Assembly: GCF_030268885.1 (NCBI RefSeq)
Contig: NZ_BSSA01000011.1
Location: 164,153-228,152 of the forward strand
DNA from: Kitasatospora phosalacinea
Lineage (GTDB): Bacteria; Actinomycetota; Actinomycetes; Streptomycetales; Streptomycetaceae
DNA: 64,000 nucleotides
Direction: 5' to 3'
Under the pieces are notes generated by a model, which was not told the origin of the DNA, searched no databases, and saw nothing but the letters and a program-made list of their open reading frames with translations. The position numbers were made by a program, and so were the translations under genes. This document shows positions 25,577 to 33,428 of the stretch, in pieces. Numbering within the stretch: the first letter of the stretch is position 1; each line of letters starts with the position of its first letter.

Positions 25577-27145
25577 CTAGGAGTTCTCCAGTTCGGCGAG
25601 CATCGCCTGCCGGAAGCGCAGCGTCCCCGCGAGGCGGGTGAAGGTGTCGGACCAGGCGGTGTCCGGAGCGGTGTCGGCGACCAGGGCCTCGACGGCGGGG
25701 GCGGTCTCGGGGGCGAGGGCGCGTTCGGTCATGCCGAGGACGCCGCTGTGGCTCCACGGGTAGGAGCCGAGCTCCGCGGCGCGCTTGAGCGCGGCGACGA
25801 CGGCGGTGGAGAGCGGGGGCGTCCACGGGGTGGCGCAGGCGCCGAGGAGCTGGAAGGCGTCGCCGAGCCCGTGGGTCTGGACGAACGCGGCCGTCCAGGC
25901 GGCCCGTTCGGCGGGCGGGAGGACGGCCAGCAGCTTCGCCGGGGCGCCCGGGGTGCGGGTGTCTCGGCCGGGGCGGGGCGGGGTGCCGAGCAGGGCGCGG
26001 GCCCAGGTGGCGTCCTGCTGGCGGACGGCGGCGCGGGCCCAGGCTTCGCGCAGGTCCTCGGCCCATTCGGCGCCGCCGCCGTCGGGTGCGTCGACGGTCG
26101 GTAGGGCGAGCAGCTGTTCGGGGCTCAGGCCGGTGCCGGTGGTCCACAGGGCGAGCGGCGCCCCGGCCACGACCTCGCCCAACCACCAGGCGCGTTCGCC
26201 GCGTCCGGTGGGCGACTTGACCGGTATGCCGTCGCGCTGCATGGCGGCGTCGCAGGCCGCGGGCGGGGTGACGTGCAGCCGGTCGCCGTCGTGGCGGACG
26301 GCCGCGCGGGCGCGGTCGGCCATCCGGGCGGCGAGGGCGGAGCCGGGCAGGGTGGAGAGCAGCTCCGCGGCGGTGGCCCGGACGTTCTTGGAGCGGTCGG
26401 AGAGCGCGGCCTCCAGGAAGTCCTCGTCCGCGAGGGAGAGCCCGTCCTGCAGGGAGTCGAGGAACAGCACCCGGTCCTCGGCGCGCTCGGTGCTCCAGGT
26501 GGAGGCGAGCAGGGCCAGACCGGCGGCCGGGTCGGTGCGGCGCAGCCGGGTGAGGTGGGTGACGCGTTCGGCGAACAGGCCCTCCTGCCACAGGAGTTCA
26601 CCGGGCTGGTCGAGGACGTCCTGCTCCCCGGCGGTGCGGGTGACGTACGTCCAGTCGGGGTTGTGCGGGGCCAGCCAGCGGCCGAGCGGACCGGCCAGGG
26701 TGACGGCGTCGGTGCGCAGTTCGGAGCGGGCCCGGGCGGTGTCCAGCAGGGTCGGGACGAGGGCGGGCGGCAGCCGGTAGCCGCGGCTGCGGGCGGCGGC
26801 CAGCCACTGCGGGAGGAGTTCGGCCAGGTTGGCCGTGGTGCCCTGGCCGCTGCGGGTGCCGAGCAGGACGGCCAGGCGGCGGGCGGCGGCCTCGGGCAGG
26901 GCGGGCCGCGGGTCGTCCGGCGCGGGCGCGGGCGTCTCGACGGCGGGGGCCGGCAGCGCGCCGGCCCGGCGGCGGACCGCGGCGACGGCGGCCAGGTCGA
27001 GCAGGGCGCCCGCCGGGTCGGTGCGGTCGAGGGCGGCGGCCAGCGCGGTGCGCGGCTCGGGCAGCGGGCGGCGGTCGGTGCCGAGCAGGGCGGCGCCCTG
27101 CAGCTCGGCCCAGTCGTCGGCGGGGGCGAGCACGGGCGCGCTCAT
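25577..27145 (-). CDS. DUF5691-family protein of the MoxR/VWA/SWIM cluster
   Basis: This 522-aa soluble protein of unknown function begins WAELQGAALLGTDRRPLP, which I associate with DUF5691. It is rich in Ala, Leu and Arg, with long amphipathic helices. A HEAT-like stretch at about residues 215-270 (FLEAALSDRSKNVRATAAELLSTLPGS) suggests an alpha-solenoid scaffold. No catalytic motif or membrane segment is seen. Its ATG overlaps the stop of the 47-aa gene upstream (ATGA), and the SWIM protein gene precedes that. In other actinobacteria this family sits with SWIM, MoxR ATPase, DUF5682 and VWA genes, all present here, so it is probably a structural part of that complex. Confidence 0.75.
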   Translation of the reverse strand: MSAPVLAPADDWAELQGAALLGTDRRPLPEPRTALAAALDRTDPAGALLDLAAVAAVRRRAGALPAPAVETPAPAPDDPRPALPEAAARRLAVLLGTRSGQGTTANLAELLPQWLAAARSRGYRLPPALVPTLLDTARARSELRTDAVTLAGPLGRWLAPHNPDWTYVTRTAGEQDVLDQPGELLWQEGLFAERVTHLTRLRRTDPAAGLALLASTWSTERAEDRVLFLDSLQDGLSLADEDFLEAALSDRSKNVRATAAELLSTLPGSALAARMADRARAAVRHDGDRLHVTPPAACDAAMQRDGIPVKSPTGRGERAWWLGEVVAGAPLALWTTGTGLSPEQLLALPTVDAPDGGGAEWAEDLREAWARAAVRQQDATWARALLGTPPRPGRDTRTPGAPAKLLAVLPPAERAAWTAAFVQTHGLGDAFQLLGACATPWTPPLSTAVVAALKRAAELGSYPWSHSGVLGMTERALAPETAPAVEALVADTAPDTAWSDTFTRLAGTLRFRQAMLAELENS

Positions 27146-27285
27146 GCCCGGGCCCCGTTCGGACGCTGGACGGCGGCGCGGTGGCGGCGGCCCCAGCCGC
27201 TGGCGAGGGCGGCCCGGCGGGCGGCGTGGTGCAGGGTGATGCGTCGGACGGCGGCGCGCTGCCGGATGCTGCGGGTGCGGGTCAT
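27142..27285 (-). CDS. 47-residue basic mini-protein between SWIM and DUF5691 genes
   Basis: This small gene is supported by an excellent ribosome site (GGAGGAAACG before the ATG at 27285) and a 4-bp ATGA overlap with the DUF5691 start. The product is strikingly basic: about a quarter Arg, plus His, Lys and many Ala, with no acidic residue, and an amphipathic helical look. It could bind nucleic acid or the acidic face of a partner, or its translation may only serve to couple the flanking genes. No family is recognised. Confidence 0.65.
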   Translation of the reverse strand: MTRTRSIRQRAAVRRITLHHAARRAALASGWGRRHRAAVQRPNGARA

Positions 27286-27379
27286 CGTTTCCTCCGGTCG
27301 ACGGCGGGTCAGGGGGCGCCGGGGAGCGTCCCGTTCCGTCGGTGGTACGGGTGCAGGGGAGTTCGGTGCTGCCGGGCGG

Positions 27380-28693
27380 TCAGCCGAGCGGGACGGGCCG
27401 GTGCTCGGCGTCCCAGGCGGTGACGGGGGCGAAGCCGTGGTGGCCGCACTCGCCGAACAGCGTGACGGGGTGCCCGGCGGAGACCGCGGCCAGCCGCCAC
27501 AGCGCCGTCTCGGGCAGCGCACCGCGGCGCACCGGCAGCGCGTGGGTGCCGTCGGTGAGCTGCCAGCCCTCCGGCGTGCGGACCGGCACCACGTCGGCCA
27601 GGACGGTCGGCCAGCCGTCCAGCCACGGGTCCTCGGCGACGGCGGCGCCGTACTCGGCGAGCGCCCCGGCGGGCGACAGGCCCGCGGGCGCGGCGGCCGG
27701 GGCGGGCTCGGGGCTGCCGTAGCGGGTGCCCAGGACGGCCCGCAGCGGGCGGGCGCCCGGGTGGTAGGCCAGTTCGGCCTCCAGCAGGTAGCCGGTGGGC
27801 AGCGCGAGGTCGGGCGCCTGGCCGGGGCGGCCGAAGGCCAGCAGCAGGGCGGGCCGTCCGGTCTTCGCGCCGCGCAGCCACACCCGGCGGGTGGTCAGCC
27901 GGTCGTCCGCGGTGTCCCGGCTGCCCAGGACGTGCCAGCGGTCCCGGACGGTCGGCCCGGCGAGCAGGTCGGCGGTGTCGGTGGTGAAGCCGACCCGGGC
28001 CCGGACCGTCGCCGCCAGGGCCTCCGGCAGGGTGTCGATCCGGCCGTAGGCGCCGGCCAGCAGGTGCAGCATCGCGTACTCCTCCAGCAGTTCGTCCTGC
28101 GGGGCCTCGGCCAGCGCCCGCACCCGGGACGCCAGGCCCGGCGCCTGGGCGTCGACCATGCGCGCGGCGACCTCCTCCCACGCGCCGGGCGGCTGCGGGT
28201 CGGCCAGCCCGCGGCGCACGCCGTCGGCCAGCCGCAGCCGCAGCTCGCGGGCGCCGCCCGCGACCCGGGCCGACCGCTTCTCGGCCCGCCTGCGGACCGC
28301 CTCCGGATCGGCCTCGGCGGCCTTCGCCCGCTGCTTGGCCGCCTTGTCCGCGGCGGCCCGGCCGCGGCCGTCCAGCCACTCCTGCACCCAGTCCGGCGGC
28401 GCGGCGCCGTCGGCGACGGCCTCCGGCCCGGCGGCCCACAGGAGCAGCAGGCCCAGGGCGTGCTTGCACGGGAACTTCCGGCTCGGGCAGCTGCACTTGT
28501 ACGCGGGTGTGCCGAGCTCCACCGCCGTCCGGTACGGGGTGCTGCCGCTGCCCTTGCACAGGCCCCACAGCGCACCCTGCCCGGTGCCGGTGGCCGACCA
28601 GGGGGCCGGGCCGGAGAGCTTGCCCGCGGCCTTCAGGGAAGCCGGATCGGGCGCCAGCGAAAGGACGTGTTCGGTGCTCCAGCGTTCCTCCAT
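27380..28693 (-). CDS. SWIM zinc-finger protein (YehQ-like)
   Basis: This 437-aa protein has an N-terminal SWIM zinc finger of the CxCx6CxH type: C67, C69, C76 and H78 within KCSCPSRKFPCKHALG. SWIM domains bind DNA or protein. A charged, Ala/Arg/Lys-rich helical stretch follows (about 95-150), then an alpha/beta region with no known catalytic motif. E. coli YehQ has the same N-terminal SWIM layout and lies in the yehLMPQ cluster, whose ATPase, DUF5682 and VWA counterparts are encoded here at 29818-34562. The ATG at 28693 starts just before the conserved region. It is followed by the mini-protein and DUF5691 genes on the same strand. Confidence 0.85.
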   Translation of the reverse strand: MEERWSTEHVLSLAPDPASLKAAGKLSGPAPWSATGTGQGALWGLCKGSGSTPYRTAVELGTPAYKCSCPSRKFPCKHALGLLLLWAAGPEAVADGAAPPDWVQEWLDGRGRAAADKAAKQRAKAAEADPEAVRRRAEKRSARVAGGARELRLRLADGVRRGLADPQPPGAWEEVAARMVDAQAPGLASRVRALAEAPQDELLEEYAMLHLLAGAYGRIDTLPEALAATVRARVGFTTDTADLLAGPTVRDRWHVLGSRDTADDRLTTRRVWLRGAKTGRPALLLAFGRPGQAPDLALPTGYLLEAELAYHPGARPLRAVLGTRYGSPEPAPAAAPAGLSPAGALAEYGAAVAEDPWLDGWPTVLADVVPVRTPEGWQLTDGTHALPVRRGALPETALWRLAAVSAGHPVTLFGECGHHGFAPVTAWDAEHRPVPLG

Positions 28694-28800
28694 GCCGTTG
28701 ACGCTAGGAGGGGCCACTGACAGTCGGCGGGCCGCCGGGGGCCGCCGCCGGACCCGCCCGCCGTCCGCCCGGGAGGGCGGGGGCCGGAGCCGACGGGCCG

Positions 28801-29154
28801 TCAGGCCGGGGCCAGCGGACAGCCGGTGTCGACCCGTCCGGCGAGGTCGGCCCGCAGGGCGGCGAGCTCCGCCGTCCGGGCGTCGATCAGGGCGATCTTC
28901 TCCCGGAACAGCTCCGAGAGCCGTTCCGCGGCGTCCGGCGCGGCGCTCAGCTCGGCGCCGGTGCGGGCGATCTCGGCGAGCGAGAAGCCCAGCGCCTGCG
29001 CGGTGCGGACGTACCGCAGCCAGGGCTCCGCCTCGGGCGGGAAGTCGCGGTAGCCGTTGGGCAGGCGGCGGGAGACCAGCAGCCCGGTGCGCTCGTAGAA
29101 GCGCAGCGTGTCGCGGCTCAGCCCGGTCCGTTCGGCGAGTTCCCCGATGCGCAC
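28801..29154 (-). CDS. MerR-family transcriptional regulator
   Basis: This 117-aa regulator has the N-terminal winged helix-turn-helix of MerR (RIGELAERTGLSRDTLRFYERTGLL, residues 2-26) and a C-terminal dimerisation helix (~75-108). A single Cys (C112) near the end rules out a classical metal-binding pocket with several Cys. The GTG start at 29154 directly precedes the conserved MRIGELA. It is divergent from a small membrane-protein gene 89 bp away, the usual position of its target. The pair separates the two halves of the MoxR/VWA/SWIM cluster and may be unrelated to it. Confidence 0.9.
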   Translation of the reverse strand: MRIGELAERTGLSRDTLRFYERTGLLVSRRLPNGYRDFPPEAEPWLRYVRTAQALGFSLAEIARTGAELSAAPDAAERLSELFREKIALIDARTAELAALRADLAGRVDTGCPLAPA

Positions 29155-29175
29155 GTCCCTGCTCCCGTCGGCGAC

Positions 29176-29207
29176 TTGACCCTGGACAGTACTCCACCCC
29201 CCAGCAT
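29176..29207 (+). promoter_or_regulatory. Possible MerR-type long-spacer promoter
   Basis: TTGACC (29176-29181) is a good -35 hexamer. The best -10 match (CAGCAT, 29202-29207) would be 20 nt away, which is the overlong spacing MerR proteins correct by twisting DNA. The spacer contains the palindrome AGTACT. The -10 match is weak, so this is tentative. Confidence 0.35.
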
Positions 29208-29243
29208 GGGCCCGTCCCCGCCCGAGACGGCACAGGAGTCCGC

Positions 29244-29660
29244 ATGACGCCCCGCTACGCCCGCCTGGTCCGCACCAGCGCCTGGTACGACCTGCTGGTC
29301 ACCGCCCCCTTCGCCACCCCCTGGACGTACGCCCTCGCGCACCGGGCGCTGTCCGCGGCGGGCGGCGCGCTGGGGCTGGGCCAACTGCCGCCGGCGGAGC
29401 CGGTGCAGACGCTGTTCGCCAACCTGATGGGATCGGTGGTGCTGGTCTGGGCGCTGCTGCGCCTGCTGCGCCCGCAGCCGGTGCACGGGCTGTTCGACGG
29501 GGTGGCCCGGGTGCTGTTCGCCTGCTGGCAGGGGTGGGCGCTGGGGCAGGGCGCGACCGGGCTGCTGTGGGGCTTCCTGGTGGTGGAGGCGGCGTTCGGC
29601 GCGGCCCAGCTGTGGCCCTGGCGGCGGGCGGCGGACCGGCCCGTCCCTGCGGCGGACTGA
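29244..29660 (+). CDS. Small membrane protein divergent from merR
   Basis: This 138-aa protein has four probable membrane helices (about residues 15-38, 52-72, 80-98 and 101-120) with short Arg-rich loops and a Pro-rich tail. The family is not recognised; DoxX-like or EamA-like small membrane proteins look similar in size. The ATG follows AGGAG at a good distance. Its divergent pairing with the MerR gene suggests control by that regulator, for example in export of or protection against a MerR-sensed compound. Confidence 0.75.
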   Translation: MTPRYARLVRTSAWYDLLVTAPFATPWTYALAHRALSAAGGALGLGQLPPAEPVQTLFANLMGSVVLVWALLRLLRPQPVHGLFDGVARVLFACWQGWALGQGATGLLWGFLVVEAAFGAAQLWPWRRAADRPVPAAD

Positions 29661-29817
29661 CGCCGGGTCGGTTGTCAGTGGCGGGCGGCACAGTGGTGGG
29701 TGCACGGGGTGAACGGGAGTTCTCCCTCCCAGGTCAGCGCCGTGCCGTCCATTCTCCGCGCCCGCTTCGTGCAGCGTTCTGACGACCCGTGAGTTCCCCG
29801 TGAGATCGGAGCAGTCG

Positions 29818-30915
29818 ATGACCACCGAGACGACCAGCGAGGTCCTGCGGCAGCACGCCGAGGACGCGTTCGCCGAGGAGCTGGCCGCCCTCGCCCGGCA
29901 CGACGACCGGGACCGGCCGGAGCGCTGGCGGCTGTCGCCGTGGGCGGTCGCCACCTACCTGCTGGGCGGCGAACTCGCCGACGGCACCGTGATCACGCCC
30001 AAGTACGTCGGCCCGCGCCGGGTGGTCGAGGTCGCGGTGACCACGCTGGCCACCGACCGGGCGCTGCTGCTGCTCGGCGTGCCCGGCACCGCCAAGACCT
30101 GGGTCTCCGAGCACCTGGCGGCGGCGATCTCCGGCGACTCCACGCTGCTGGTGCAGGGCACCGCCGGCACGCCGGAGGAGGCCGTCCGCTACGGCTGGAA
30201 CTACGCCCAGCTCCTCGCCCACGGCCCGAGCGAGGACGCACTGGTGCCCTCCCCGCTGATGCGCGCCATGCGGCACGGGCAGATCGCCCGGGTCGAGGAG
30301 CTCACCCGCATCCCGGCGGACGTGCAGGACAGCCTGATCACCATCCTGTCCGAGAAGACGCTGCCCGTACCGGAGTTGGGCTCCGAGGTGCAGGCGGTGC
30401 GCGGGTTCAACGTGATCGCCACCGCCAACGACCGCGACCGCGGCGTCAACGAGCTCTCCTCCGCGCTGCGCCGCCGCTTCAACACCGTGGTGCTGCCGCT
30501 GCCCGCGACGCTGGAGGAGGAGGTGGAGATCGTCACCCGCCGGGTCGGCCAGCTCGGCCGCTCCCTCGACCTGCCCGAACTGCCGGGCGGCGCCGAGGAG
30601 ATCCGCCGGGTGGTGACGGTCTTCCGCGAGCTGCGCTCCGGCCTGACGGCCGACGGACGGACGAAGGTGAAGACCCCCAGCGGCACGCTCTCCACCGCCG
30701 AGGCGATCTCCGTGGTCACCAACGGCCTCGCGCTGGCCGCGCACTTCGGCGACGGCGTGCTGCGCGCGGGCGACGTCGCGGACGGCATCGTCGGCGCGGT
30801 GGTCCGCGACCCGGTCGCCGACCGCCAGGTGTGGCGCGAGTACGTGGAGGGCGTGGTCCGCGACCGCGACGGCTGGAAGGACTTCTACCGGGCCGCCCGG
30901 GAGGTCTCCGCGTGA
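29818..30915 (+). CDS. MoxR-type AAA+ ATPase (YehL-like)
   Basis: This 365-aa AAA+ protein has Walker A GVPGTAKT (residues 87-94), a Walker B-like segment IARVEEL, sensor 1 NVIATANDRD and the arginine-finger region SALRRRF. These mark the MoxR branch, whose members act as chaperones that assemble or activate partner complexes with VWA proteins. E. coli YehL is the best match I know. The ATG at 29818 is preferred because CGGAG lies about 6 nt upstream; a GTG at 29800 is the alternative. The next gene overlaps by 4 bp (GTGA), so ATPase and DUF5682 protein are made together. Confidence 0.88.
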   Translation: MTTETTSEVLRQHAEDAFAEELAALARHDDRDRPERWRLSPWAVATYLLGGELADGTVITPKYVGPRRVVEVAVTTLATDRALLLLGVPGTAKTWVSEHLAAAISGDSTLLVQGTAGTPEEAVRYGWNYAQLLAHGPSEDALVPSPLMRAMRHGQIARVEELTRIPADVQDSLITILSEKTLPVPELGSEVQAVRGFNVIATANDRDRGVNELSSALRRRFNTVVLPLPATLEEEVEIVTRRVGQLGRSLDLPELPGGAEEIRRVVTVFRELRSGLTADGRTKVKTPSGTLSTAEAISVVTNGLALAAHFGDGVLRAGDVADGIVGAVVRDPVADRQVWREYVEGVVRDRDGWKDFYRAAREVSA

Positions 30916-33383
30916 GTGCCGAGGTCGTGAGGGCCGGCGCCGCGGGTGCCGGTGCGGCGGGTGCCGGTGCGGCGGGTGCCGGTGCGGCGGGCGCCGGGGC
31001 GGCGGTCGCGGAGGTGACGCTGCTCGGGGTGCGCCACCACGGCCCCGGCTCGGCCCGCGCGGTGGCCGCCGCGCTGGCCGCCCTGCAGCCGGACGCGGTG
31101 CTGGTCGAGGGCCCGCCGGAGGCCGACGACCTGGTCGCGGCCGCCGCCGAGAAGGAGATGGTGCCGCCGGTCGCGCTGCTCGCGCACGTCGCCGACGACC
31201 CGGCGCGGGCCGCGTTCTGGCCGTTCGCCGAGTTCTCGCCCGAGTGGGTGGCGCTGCGGCACGCGCTGGACGCCGGCGTACCCGTCCGGTTCATCGACCT
31301 GCCCGCCGCGCAGAGCCTCGCGCTCGGCCCGCGCGGTGGCGAGGGGGACGGCGAGGGCGGTGACGAGGGCGACGGAACCGTGACCGGGGAGGGTGCCACC
31401 TCCGGCGCCGACGCTGCGTCGGAAGAGGGGGAGGGGCCGGGAGTGCCGGGGGGCACTTCCCGCCCCGCGCCCGTCGACCCGATCGCCGAACTCGCCGCCG
31501 CCGCCGGCCACACCGACCCCGAGTCCTGGTGGGAGGACGTGGTCGAGCACCGCACCCCCGACGGCGACGTGCTCGCCCCGTTCGCGGCCCTCGCCGAGGC
31601 GATGGCCGCGCTGCGCGAGCACCACCCGGCCGAGCGGCGCGACCTGGTCCGCGAGGCCGCGATGCGCCAGCAGATCCGGGCCGCCCGCCGGGCCGGGCAC
31701 CGGCGGATCGCGGTGGTCTGCGGCGCCTGGCACGTCCCGGCGCTCGCCGCGATGCCGACGGTGGCGCACGACCGGGCGCTGCTCGCCGGGCTCCCGAAGA
31801 AGCCGAGGACCGAGCTGACCTGGGTGCCGTGGACGCACCGCAGGCTCTCCCAGCACACCGGCTACGGCGCGGGCATCGACTCGCCCGGCTGGTACCACCA
31901 CCTGTTCACCGCCCCCGGGCAGCCGGTCGCCCGCTGGATGACCAGGGTCGCCGAACTGCTCCGCGCCGAGGACCACCCGGTCTCCTCCGCGCACGTCATC
32001 GAGGCCGTCCGGCTCGCCGACTCGCTCGCCGCGATGCGCGGCCGCCCGCTGCCCGGCCTCACCGAGACGCTGGACGCGGTGCGGGCCGTGATGTGCGACG
32101 GTTCGGACGTCGCCCTCGCGCTGGTCCGCGACCGGCTGGTGGTCGGTGACGCGCTCGGCGAGGTCCCCGACGGGGTGCCCGCCGTGCCGCTGCAGCGCGA
32201 CCTCACCCGCCTGCAGCGCACCCTGCGGCTCAAGCCGGAGGCCGCGGCCCGCGAACTCGTCCTCGACCTGCGCAAGGACCTCGACGTCGAGCGCTCCCGG
32301 CTGCTGCACCGGCTGCGGCTGCTCGGCCTGCACTGGGGCCGTCCGGCCCGCGACAGCGTCAACTCCACCGGCACCTTCCGGGAGACCTGGCAGCTCGCCT
32401 GGGAGCCCGAGTTCTCCGTCCGCCTGGTCGAGGCCGGGCAGTGGGGCACCACCGTGCGCTCCGCCGCCACCGGCAAGGCCGTCGCCGAGGCCGCGAAGGC
32501 CGAGCTCACCGCCCTGACCGCGCTCGCCGAGCAGTGCCTGCTGGCCGACCTGCCCGACGCGCTGCCCGAGGTGATGCGGGCCCTCGCCGACCGCGCCGCG
32601 CTCGACACCGACGCCGGGCACCTGGCCGCCGCCCTCCCCGCGCTGGTCCGCACCCTGCGCTACGGCGACGTCCGGGGCACCGACACCAGCGCCCTCACCG
32701 CCGTCGCCCACGGCCTCGCCGAACGCCTCGGCACCGCGCTGCCCGCCGCCTGCACCGGCCTCGACGCGGACGGCGCGAACGCCCGCCGCGCCGAACTGGA
32801 CGCCGTCCACCAGGCGATCGCCCTGCTCGGCGGCACCACCGTCGACCGCTGGGCCGACACCCTCGCCGCCCTCGCCGCCCGCGAACCGCACGGCGGCCCC
32901 GCGACGGGCGTCCCCGGCCTGCTGCGCGGCCGCGCCGTGCGCCTGCTGCTGGACGACGGGCGGCTCGACGCCGAGGAGGCCGGGCGGCGGCTGGGGCTGG
33001 TGCTCTCCACCGCCTCCGAACCGGCCGACGCGGGCGGCTGGGTCGAGGGCTTCGTCTCCGGCGGCGGCGCCCTGCTGCTGCACGACCCCGTCCTGCTCGG
33101 CCTGCTCGACGACTGGCTGTGCGGGGTCTCCCCGGAGGTCTTCACCGACCTGCTGCCGGTGCTGCGCCGCACCTTCTCCTCCCTGGAGGCGGGCGTCCGC
33201 CACACCATCGGCTCCCGGGTCGCCACCGGCCCGCTCACGGCTCCCGCGGGGGGAGGCGCCCCGGACGCCCCGCTCGACGAGGAGCGCGCCGACGCCACCA
33301 CGCCGGTGCTGGCGCTGCTGCTGGGCGTGCAGGTCCCGCAGCCGCGGATCCCGCGCCAGGCGGACCGCCGCGCCACGGCCTGA
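30912..33383 (+). CDS. DUF5682-family protein (YehM-like)
   Basis: This 823-aa protein of unknown function resembles E. coli YehM. After a low-complexity (Ala-Gly) N-terminal tail, the conserved core opens with VTLLGVRHHGPGSARAV (about residue 36), whose HHGPGS plus the later EGPPEADD and CGAWHVPAL look like an active or metal site of TraB/erythromycin-esterase-like folds. This is a hypothesis. An acidic, Gly-rich insertion lies at about 140-190, and the C-terminal half is helical. It overlaps the MoxR gene by 4 bp and precedes the VWA gene by 45 bp, so the three form an operon. Confidence 0.83.
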   Translation: MSAEVVRAGAAGAGAAGAGAAGAGAAGAGAAVAEVTLLGVRHHGPGSARAVAAALAALQPDAVLVEGPPEADDLVAAAAEKEMVPPVALLAHVADDPARAAFWPFAEFSPEWVALRHALDAGVPVRFIDLPAAQSLALGPRGGEGDGEGGDEGDGTVTGEGATSGADAASEEGEGPGVPGGTSRPAPVDPIAELAAAAGHTDPESWWEDVVEHRTPDGDVLAPFAALAEAMAALREHHPAERRDLVREAAMRQQIRAARRAGHRRIAVVCGAWHVPALAAMPTVAHDRALLAGLPKKPRTELTWVPWTHRRLSQHTGYGAGIDSPGWYHHLFTAPGQPVARWMTRVAELLRAEDHPVSSAHVIEAVRLADSLAAMRGRPLPGLTETLDAVRAVMCDGSDVALALVRDRLVVGDALGEVPDGVPAVPLQRDLTRLQRTLRLKPEAAARELVLDLRKDLDVERSRLLHRLRLLGLHWGRPARDSVNSTGTFRETWQLAWEPEFSVRLVEAGQWGTTVRSAATGKAVAEAAKAELTALTALAEQCLLADLPDALPEVMRALADRAALDTDAGHLAAALPALVRTLRYGDVRGTDTSALTAVAHGLAERLGTALPAACTGLDADGANARRAELDAVHQAIALLGGTTVDRWADTLAALAAREPHGGPATGVPGLLRGRAVRLLLDDGRLDAEEAGRRLGLVLSTASEPADAGGWVEGFVSGGGALLLHDPVLLGLLDDWLCGVSPEVFTDLLPVLRRTFSSLEAGVRHTIGSRVATGPLTAPAGGGAPDAPLDEERADATTPVLALLLGVQVPQPRIPRQADRRATA
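30945..31004 (+). repeat. 15-bp tandem repeat in the DUF5682 gene
   Basis: Four head-to-tail copies of ggtgccggtgcggcg (30945-30959, 30960-30974, 30975-30989, and 30990-31004 with two changes) encode an Ala-Gly-rich tail at the N-terminus. The first three copies are identical at DNA level, so the array is recent or actively changing. Confidence 0.9.
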
Positions 33384-33428
33384 GACGCCCCTTCCCCCCT
33401 GCCGCCTGTTCTTAAGGAGTGAGTTCAC

